From Streptosporangiaceae bacterium (GTDB taxonomy: Bacteria; Actinomycetota; Actinomycetes; Streptosporangiales; Streptosporangiaceae), in contig JASIGS010000046.1 of assembly GCA_030052355.1 (NCBI GenBank), positions 1 to 12,063 on the forward strand: a stretch of DNA of 12,063 nt. Direction: 5' to 3'. A program made the translations under genes and the position numbers. Numbering within the stretch: position 1 is the first letter of the stretch; each line of letters opens with the position of its first letter. The notes below the pieces were generated by a model. That model searched no databases. It saw nothing but the letters and a program-made list of their open reading frames with translations, and had not been told where the DNA came from. This document shows positions 6,749 through 12,063 of this stretch, piece by piece.

Positions 6749-8850
6749 GACGGCGGCTCCTGCCGGGCGGTCATCGACGCGGGCGCGGGCTCAGCTGCGA
6801 CGTGTGCCGAGTCAAGGGCGGGCGTCTGCAGCGGGAAGTGGCAGGCCGCCTGGTGGCCGGCCCCGTGAAACGCTCGCATCGGCGGCTCCTGCTCAGCGCA
6901 GATGTCTTGGGCCAGAGGGCAGCGCGTACGGAACCGGCAACCTGAGGGCGGATGCACCGAGGATGGCAACTCGCCCGAGATCGCCACGTCGCTGCCCTTG
7001 CGTGCCCTGGCCGGGTCGGGCTCAGGGACGGACCGGAGCAGGCCAGCCGTGTACGGGTGGGCGGGCCGCTCGTAGACGCTGGCGGCCTCGCCGGTCTCCA
7101 CCAGCTTCCCGAGGTACATGACGCCGATGCGGTCAGCCAGATAGCGGACAACGGACAGGTCGTGTGAGATCAGCACGTAGGCCAGGTCTCGCTCCGACTG
7201 GAGCCGCCTCATCAGGTTGAGGATCTGTGCCTGGATGGAGACGTCCAGCGCCGAGACCGGCTCGTCCGCGACTATCAGTCTCGGCTCGAGGATCAGGGCT
7301 CGGGCCAGCCCGATTCTTTGCCGCTGCCCGCCGGAGAACTCATGCGGGTAGAGTTCCGCCGCGGCGGCCCCAAGGCCGACTTCGCCGAGCAGGTCGCGGA
7401 TGCGCCGCTCCCTGTCCTTCCTGGAGCCGACGTCCTGGGCGATCAGGGGTTCCCGCAGGATGGACCCGACTCGCATTCTCGGATCCAGTGAAGAATACGG
7501 GTCCTGAAACATCAGCTGGAGGTGCTGACGTCGCCTGCGCAGGCTTTCGCCGCGCAGCCTGGACAGGTCCTCACCGTCGAAGCGGATCGTCCCGGAGTCG
7601 GGCCGCTCAAGACCAATGATCAGCCGGCCCAGGGTCGTCTTGCCGCATCCAGACTCGCCCACGAGCCCGAATGTCTGCCCGCTGCGGACCTCCAGAGAGA
7701 CATCCGATACGGCCTTCACGGAGGCTACCTTGCGCTGCAGGACGCCCTTGGTGACCGGGAACTCCTTGACCGCGTGCTCGACGACAAGCAGGGCACGCCC
7801 GTCGTCGGCCGGGTCAGCAGGCGCGCCGGCCACGGCGGCCGGCTGGCCGGGCTGGGCGACCGCCGGTGCGCTGCGGGTCCCGGCACTCGACTCGACCGGA
7901 TAGAAGCAGGCGAACTGGTGCTGCGGATCCTCGCCTCCGAGGACGGGATCCTCGTCCACGCAGTGCGGCTGGGCGTGCGCGCAGCGCGGGGCGAAACGAC
8001 ACCCCGGAGGTGGATGAGCAAGGTCGGGAGGCAGTCCGGAGATGCTGGCGAGCGCCTTGGTCTTGTCGGTCTTCAGGTCGGGGATGGAGGCGAGCAGCGC
8101 CCGCGAGTATGGGTGGCGCGAACTGTGAAAGAGCGTGCCCGTCGCCGCGGACTCGACGATCCTGCCCGCATACATGACCATGACGCGGTCGGCCCTCGAG
8201 GCTATGACGCCCATGTCATGGGTGATGAGCAGCAGGCCCATGCCCAGCTCGGCGGTCAGGCGACTCAGCAGGGTCAGGATCTGATCTTGTATCGTGACGT
8301 CGAGCGCGGTGGTTGGCTCGTCGGCGATCAGCAGCTTCGGCTCGCACGCCAGCGCCATGGCGATCATCGCCCGCTGGCGGAGCCCGCCGGACAGCTGGTG
8401 CGGGTAGTCCGTCAGGCGCTCCGCTGGCTTGGGCATCCCGACCAGGCCGAGCAACTCGACCGCCCTCTGCATGGCGTGTCTTCTGGACTGCTGCCGGTGG
8501 ATCTGGAGCGGCTCTGCTATCTGGTCACCGACGGTCTTCGTGGGGTTGAGCGAGGTCATGGGGTCCTGGAAGACCATGGCCACCTCGTTGCCGCGCACCT
8601 GGCGCATCTGGCTTCGCGGCAGGGAAAGCAGGTCCCTGCCGTTCAGCCGCACGCTTCCGCCGGCGATCGCGCCGCCAGGCGGCAGCAGACGCATGATGGA
8701 CATCGCGGTCATGGACTTGCCGCATCCCGACTCGCCGACGAGTCCAAGGGTCTCGCCGGCCGACATGGTCAGCGATATGCCGTCCACTGCCCTGACCGTC
8801 GCGGTCCGAAGCCGGATGTGCATCCGGAGATTCTCGACCTCAAGCAGCAT
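6745..8850 (-). CDS. Fused double ATP-binding protein of a peptide-family ABC importer (DppD-DppF / GsiA-like)
   Basis: Two complete ATPase domains are joined in one chain. Numbered from the upstream GTG at 8880, domain 1 has Walker A GESGCGKS (49-56), signature LSGGLRQR (163-170), Walker B LLIADEP (183-189) and H221. Domain 2 has GESGCGKT (408-415), Q459, FSGGQRQR (515-522), LIVADEP (535-541) and H573. Each domain ends with the family's four-cysteine extension: C294/C300/C307/C325 and C648/C654/C661/C680. An Ala/Pro-rich linker (about 331-361) joins the halves. All catalytic motifs look intact, so one polypeptide can power the importer. The ATG at 8850 gives the usual N-terminus [12 protein letters not shown] and is preferred over the GTG at 8880; neither has a strong ribosome binding site. 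It lies just downstream of the binding protein and overlaps the DppB-type gene. Confidence 0.95.
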   Translation of the reverse strand: MLLEVENLRMHIRLRTATVRAVDGISLTMSAGETLGLVGESGCGKSMTAMSIMRLLPPGGAIAGGSVRLNGRDLLSLPRSQMRQVRGNEVAMVFQDPMTSLNPTKTVGDQIAEPLQIHRQQSRRHAMQRAVELLGLVGMPKPAERLTDYPHQLSGGLRQRAMIAMALACEPKLLIADEPTTALDVTIQDQILTLLSRLTAELGMGLLLITHDMGVIASRADRVMVMYAGRIVESAATGTLFHSSRHPYSRALLASIPDLKTDKTKALASISGLPPDLAHPPPGCRFAPRCAHAQPHCVDEDPVLGGEDPQHQFACFYPVESSAGTRSAPAVAQPGQPAAVAGAPADPADDGRALLVVEHAVKEFPVTKGVLQRKVASVKAVSDVSLEVRSGQTFGLVGESGCGKTTLGRLIIGLERPDSGTIRFDGEDLSRLRGESLRRRRQHLQLMFQDPYSSLDPRMRVGSILREPLIAQDVGSRKDRERRIRDLLGEVGLGAAAAELYPHEFSGGQRQRIGLARALILEPRLIVADEPVSALDVSIQAQILNLMRRLQSERDLAYVLISHDLSVVRYLADRIGVMYLGKLVETGEAASVYERPAHPYTAGLLRSVPEPDPARARKGSDVAISGELPSSVHPPSGCRFRTRCPLAQDICAEQEPPMRAFHGAGHQAACHFPLQTPALDSAHVAAEPAPASMTARQEPPS

Positions 8851-8898
8851 CGAGCCCACAGCTGCTCTCGGCACGACCACGTCTGCTGCCGCCGGCGC

Positions 8899-10719
8899 TC
8901 ACTTCACGAAGTACCAATCCTGAGTGTTCAGGAGCCCGGTCGGCGGGAAGGTGACGCCGCGCAGGTTCTTGCTGACCTCATTGGCGAAGTTCGTCGTGAT
9001 CGACCAGATGACCGGCAACTGCTCAGCCGCGTAGGTGTCGTATGCGTGCATCGCAGCTACCGTGTTAGGCGACGTCTCCGTGGCCTTGACCAGGCTCGAG
9101 AACGTCGGGTTGCTGTAGTTCGTGTTGTAGAAGATGAAGTCGCCCGTCGCGTAGGCACTGCCGAAGCCCCACGAGTAGCCGGTGCTCCAGGTGCCCATCT
9201 GCCAGCTAGAGGCCGGGCACTTGCCGGGCCCCACGCAGTTCAGGAGATCGCCGATAACCGTGCCGAACGGCGCGGACGATAGCTTCAGCACGATGCCGGC
9301 TTCGGCTGCGTCGCTCTGGTAGTTGGCCACCTCCTGCTGCAGGAACGTCGGCCCGGTGTCATAGAGGAAGCTGAACTGCAGCGCCTGGCCAGCCTTGATT
9401 CCGGCGCCGCACTCGCCGGTCCCGGATCCCGGCTTGACGCAGGTGGCGGCCCCGCTCTTCGGGATGCTCCAGCCGTGCTGCGTCAGCAGCGCACGGGCGG
9501 CGCTGATGCTGAATGGGTAAGGATCGCTTGACTGGACCGACGACGCGTACGGGGAGTCCACGGGAATCGGCCCGTAGACAGGCCGGCCCGCCTTGCCGTT
9601 GTCCAGGAAAGCGCTGACCTGGCCTGACTCATCCATGAGGTGCTGGAGGGCCTGCCGGATGTAGAGCTGCTGCACCAGCGGACCCGTCACCGGGTTGTCA
9701 TAGTTCAGGTTCACGAACGAGATCTGGTAGATCCAGGACGGCGTGTAGTTGTAACCGGCCGCGGTGGCCCGGCCCAGCTGCGGTAGGTCCTGCGTCGGGA
9801 TTGACCCGATGTCGAGCTGGTTTCCCGCTAGCAGCGCGTTGAACTCAGCGGTGTCAGTGGTGTAAGTCTTTATGACCAGCTTGTCGATGTGCGGCTTCGG
9901 CGAATACTCCGGGTTAGGCGTGAGCACGTCCGGGCCATTGGGCTGGTAGCTCTGCAGCACCCACGCGCCGTCGACCACCTTCCACAGCGGATTCGTAGCG
10001 AAGGTCGCCGAATCGCTGGCCTGGCCGCTCAGGTACTTGTAGACAGCCTGCGCCCCGGCCGTGGTCTCGTCGTAATTGCCAATTGGCCCGGTCGCGGACT
10101 CCTTATCCCAGGCCTGCTGCGGAAAAGCGGTGAGCTCGGACAGCTGGTCGTCGGTAAACCAGGTCGGGTTGTACGCGGTATTCAGGTGAAACACCACAGT
10201 GCTCTGGTTGGGCGTGCTGACACTCGCGACGTTGTCCGGCATCTCCCCTGGGACATAGTTAGCCGACGCGGTCTTGTTCGCCTTCAGGAGATTGAAGGCG
10301 AAGAGCACGTCTCGGCTGGTCACCGGGGCACCGTCGGACCAACGGTAGCTCTTTAGCCGCACCGTGACCGTCTTGTCGCCGTCACTGTAGGTGGGTGGGT
10401 ACGCCTCGCTTTCCGACGGCACGATCGAGCTGCCGACGGTGTAGAGCGGCAGGTACCTGGTCGCCAGGAAATAGATGGCGTTGCTGCCGCTGTCGACGGC
10501 CGGCGTCAGGAACGGAAAGACGTAATTCGGCGGGACGCCGACAACACCGAGCGTGACAGTTCCGCCCTTGACGACACTCCCGCTGGGTGACGAGCTGACA
10601 GCCGACGAGCACGCGGCCGCCAGCAGGCCCGCACTAAGCACGATAGGGATCAGGAACCGGCGGCGACGCGATAGCCTCGCTGGCGTCACTCGACCGGACG
10701 AAAAGTCATTTCGCGTCAT
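8899..10719 (-). CDS. Extracellular solute-binding lipoprotein, family 5 (peptide/nickel type)
   Basis: The 606-residue protein captures the substrate outside the cell and delivers it to the permeases. It starts with an Arg-rich n-region, a hydrophobic core and the lipobox LAAAC, so C37 should be lipidated and anchor it to the membrane; a Ser-rich linker follows. TVTVRLKSYRWSDGAPVTSRDVLFAFNLL (about 118-146) is the SBP_bac_5 signature. Two close cysteine pairs (C427/C437 and C495/C501) could form disulfides. The family binds oligopeptides, but also nickel, opines, sugars and other solutes, so the ligand is open. The ATG at 10719 has AAAGGG nine bases upstream and is preferred to the in-frame TTG at 10743. 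It is the first gene of the importer operon; 48 bases separate its stop from the preferred ATPase start. Confidence 0.95.
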   Translation of the reverse strand: MTRNDFSSGRVTPARLSRRRRFLIPIVLSAGLLAAACSSAVSSSPSGSVVKGGTVTLGVVGVPPNYVFPFLTPAVDSGSNAIYFLATRYLPLYTVGSSIVPSESEAYPPTYSDGDKTVTVRLKSYRWSDGAPVTSRDVLFAFNLLKANKTASANYVPGEMPDNVASVSTPNQSTVVFHLNTAYNPTWFTDDQLSELTAFPQQAWDKESATGPIGNYDETTAGAQAVYKYLSGQASDSATFATNPLWKVVDGAWVLQSYQPNGPDVLTPNPEYSPKPHIDKLVIKTYTTDTAEFNALLAGNQLDIGSIPTQDLPQLGRATAAGYNYTPSWIYQISFVNLNYDNPVTGPLVQQLYIRQALQHLMDESGQVSAFLDNGKAGRPVYGPIPVDSPYASSVQSSDPYPFSISAARALLTQHGWSIPKSGAATCVKPGSGTGECGAGIKAGQALQFSFLYDTGPTFLQQEVANYQSDAAEAGIVLKLSSAPFGTVIGDLLNCVGPGKCPASSWQMGTWSTGYSWGFGSAYATGDFIFYNTNYSNPTFSSLVKATETSPNTVAAMHAYDTYAAEQLPVIWSITTNFANEVSKNLRGVTFPPTGLLNTQDWYFVK

Positions 10720-10810
10720 GGGAACCGACCCTTTGCAGAACAAATGTGTGCGACGCCGGCGAGCGAACCACGAACCTACGATCCGCGGCGAACGTCAGCT
10801 CCGACGGAAG

Positions 10811-10891
10811 TTAGTACTGAATGGCAGCCGACGCGACCGCTCGGCGTGGGGAGGCGGTAGTTCTTGTTTTACCTAGTTTTAATATCGGCAT
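10811..10891 (-). CDS. Possible 26-codon leader ORF with a strong ribosome binding site
   Basis: An ATG at 10891 follows the purine stretch GGAGGAAGG, whose last base is 8 bases from the start, and opens a frame ending with TAA at 10811. The peptide would begin MPILKLGKTRTT and is basic, with no membrane helix. It uses ATA, TTA, CTA, AAA and AGA codons, all rare in such GC-rich genomes. TTA is the codon read by the bldA tRNA in streptomycetes. It would lie 91 bases upstream of the binding-protein start and could be a regulatory leader peptide. Equally, it could be a chance frame in a promoter, since a candidate -10 box overlaps its ATG. Confidence is low. Confidence 0.2.
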   Translation of the reverse strand: MPILKLGKTRTTASPRRAVASAAIQY

Positions 10892-10925
10892 TCTAAGGAC
10901 CTTCCTCCAAATCTTCTAGTACTCG

Positions 10926-10947
10926 GCCGCGCACGCCAAGCCGCGGC
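10926..10947 (-). terminator. Hairpin directly after the amidohydrolase stop codon
   Basis: A 6-bp perfect GC stem (GCCGCG at 10926-10931 and CGCGGC at 10942-10947) with a 10-base loop begins immediately after the TGA. It could slow or end transcription before the importer promoter. No T-run follows, so it is not a standard intrinsic terminator. Confidence 0.3.
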
Positions 10948-12063
10948 TCATACGTGTTCCTCGGTGGCCGTGCTCGTTGCCGCGGCGAAATCGGACGGCC
11001 GGTGTACAGCTCCGCCGAGCACGACGAGATCGAGATCAGCAGGCCGCAGGTGGCTCGTGAGCGGATCCGCTGTCCAGACGCCGAAGTCAGCCGCCTTGCC
11101 GGCTTCGACGGAGCCGATCTGGTCGGCGAGGCGCAGGGCGCGCGCCGCGCTGATGGTCGCTGCCTGCAGACTGGCAAACGGGGACAGTCCGCAGTCGCGC
11201 AACAGGGCAATTTCGTGGTGTACCCCGAAGCCGGGCAGCAGCTTCCCGAGACCCGCACCGTCGGTGCCGGTCGTAACGCGCACTCCCGCCTGCCAGCAAC
11301 GGCGGACGAATTCGCGCCGCTTGGGTTCGGCGGCACGCGCGAGCGCCCGCAGTTCATCGGGCATCTGCATGATCGCCGGAACCTCCTCGGCTGCCGCGCT
11401 CTGCCTGGCCTGGCCCGGCAAGTAGGCGTTGTCCGGGTGATCAGCCTGGCCGGCAATGCCCTCGTCGTAGATGACGTCGTCGATAAGCAGCGTCGGGTCC
11501 AGCGTGACGTCGTGACTGACCAGGGCCTCGATCAGCGTCTGGAGCCACGGCTCTGCTGGCTCGATCAGCTCCCACAGCCGAGGCTCGCGCTCGGAGACCG
11601 GGAGCATGTCGAGCTGCGCCGCCCGCTCCGGCGGGAGGAAATCGGTTCCGGTGATGCGGATGTGCTCGAGCCCGTTCATGCCCGCCTGGATCGCCTGCAG
11701 CATGCTCATCCGGCGCGGCACGTGCCCGATGACCGGCAAGTCCAGTTCCCGCGCGGCAGCGACGACGGCCGCCAGCACGTCCGGCGATACGTGGTTATAG
11801 ATCTTCACGCAATCGACACCCTGCGCGGCGAGGTGACGCACAGCCGCGACGCCACGCTCGGGCGTGTCGACCAGATGCGACATCTCAGGCCACACCGGCG
11901 GGTTCCCGTCTAGCAGCTCGCCGGCTATCAGGAGGCGCGGTCCAAGCCGCGTTCCGGCCTGGACCTGCTCGCGCATCAGCCGCTGCTGCGCCACCGCGCC
12001 GCCAGGATCGCGCACTGTAGTGACGCCGTTCAGCAGAAACAGTTCAAGCGGCAGCTCATGCTT
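10948..12063 (-). CDS. Amidohydrolase-superfamily metal-dependent hydrolase (prolidase-like), N-terminus outside window
   Basis: The frame is open to the right edge (371 codons visible) and ends at a TGA at 10948-10950. The first visible residues, ending NGVTTVRDPGG, match the stretch that normally follows the N-terminal HxH metal motif, so roughly 50-80 residues are probably missing. In visible numbering, VKIY has K87, the likely carbamylated metal-bridging lysine. H114 (VIGHV), H134 (LEHI) and D268 (TTGTDGAG) complete the remaining metal/catalytic set, and SVEAGKAADF is the usual C-terminal return to the small beta-sandwich domain. Relatives hydrolyse Xaa-Pro dipeptides, N-acyl amino acids, cyclic amides and related compounds. 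The gene lies upstream of, and on the same strand as, the importer operon, consistent with cleaving the imported compound. The exact substrate is unknown. Confidence 0.88.
   Translation of the reverse strand, partial: KHELPLELFLLNGVTTVRDPGGAVAQQRLMREQVQAGTRLGPRLLIAGELLDGNPPVWPEMSHLVDTPERGVAAVRHLAAQGVDCVKIYNHVSPDVLAAVVAAARELDLPVIGHVPRRMSMLQAIQAGMNGLEHIRITGTDFLPPERAAQLDMLPVSEREPRLWELIEPAEPWLQTLIEALVSHDVTLDPTLLIDDVIYDEGIAGQADHPDNAYLPGQARQSAAAEEVPAIMQMPDELRALARAAEPKRREFVRRCWQAGVRVTTGTDGAGLGKLLPGFGVHHEIALLRDCGLSPFASLQAATISAARALRLADQIGSVEAGKAADFGVWTADPLTSHLRPADLDLVVLGGAVHRPSDFAAATSTATEEHV

Larger units (their letters stand above)
10720..10947 (-). promoter_or_regulatory. Leader and probable promoter region of the importer operon
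   Basis: This 228-bp gap holds the only AT-rich island in the window (about 10861-10917). On the minus strand a TAGAAT (10890-10895) fits an actinobacterial -10 box. A poor -35 candidate, TAGAAG (10913-10918), lies 17 bp upstream. The motif TAGTACT occurs at 10917-10923, overlapping that -35, and again at 10812-10818. Closer to the gene are two near-identical CGAACC units (10765-10777). The exact promoter is not established, and a competing short ORF covers the same bases. Confidence 0.45.

Noticed and set aside
5918..6868. A 316-codon open frame on the plus strand
   Set aside because: It is antisense to the DppB-type permease. Its Asp/Arg/Gln-rich translation is a typical shadow of hydrophobic codons.
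7522..9282. A 586-codon open frame on the plus strand
   Set aside because: It lies wholly opposite the ABC ATPase and the end of the binding protein, whose motifs are certain. Long antisense frames are expected in GC-rich DNA, and the translation is low-complexity with no recognisable domain.
10720..10743. Upstream TTG start of the binding protein
   Set aside because: The likely Shine-Dalgarno sequence AAAGGG lies inside this extension, and the ATG at 10719 gives a normal lipoprotein signal peptide.
1..12063. CRISPR arrays, tRNA/rRNA genes, insertion sequences or prophage genes
   Set aside because: No regularly spaced long repeats, transposase or integrase motifs, terminal inverted repeats or RNA-gene signatures were found by eye on either strand.

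Overview
The window is GC-rich DNA with tightly packed genes, GTG and TTG start codons, four-base stop/start overlaps and Ala/Arg/Gly-rich proteins. This fits a high-GC actinomycete-like bacterium, probably free-living with broad catabolic ability. That assignment is inferred from composition and gene style only; there is no rRNA or other phylogenetic marker here. I see no rRNA, tRNA, CRISPR array, transposase or integrase.

Layout, left to right. (1) Minus strand, 1-1117: a GntR/FCD regulator followed 13 bases later by the first part of a gene that looks like a CoA-transferase/acetyl-CoA hydrolase; it runs off the left edge. (2) A divergent control region (about 1118-1281) with three tandem 13-bp repeats and GntR-operator-like sequences. 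(3) Plus strand, 1282-4826: a closely packed operon of four genes with overlapping ends, encoding an AMP-forming acyl-CoA ligase, an MDR/quinone-oxidoreductase-like reductase, a PaaI-type hotdog thioesterase and a glyoxalase-like VOC protein. (4) Minus strand, 4834-10719: a complete oligopeptide/dipeptide-family ABC importer operon, read right to left as binding lipoprotein, fused double ATPase, DppB-type permease and DppC-type permease. It meets the plus operon tail to tail with only 7 bases between stop codons. (5) A 228-bp leader (10720-10947) with an AT-rich island, a possible promoter, a possible 26-codon leader ORF and a repeated TAGTACT motif. (6) Minus strand, 10948 to the right edge: an amidohydrolase-superfamily enzyme whose N-terminus lies outside the window.

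A coherent reading, which is inference, is an uptake-and-activation locus. The ABC importer brings in a small peptide-like or amide-containing compound, the amidohydrolase cleaves it, the ligase converts a released carboxylic acid to its CoA thioester, and the reductase, thioesterase, VOC protein and CoA-transferase process or recycle the acyl-CoA. The GntR protein sits between the two CoA-gene groups and probably senses the acid or a pathway intermediate. No gene identifies the substrate. Each family is known; what may be undescribed is the combination and its substrate, not a new class of molecular system.
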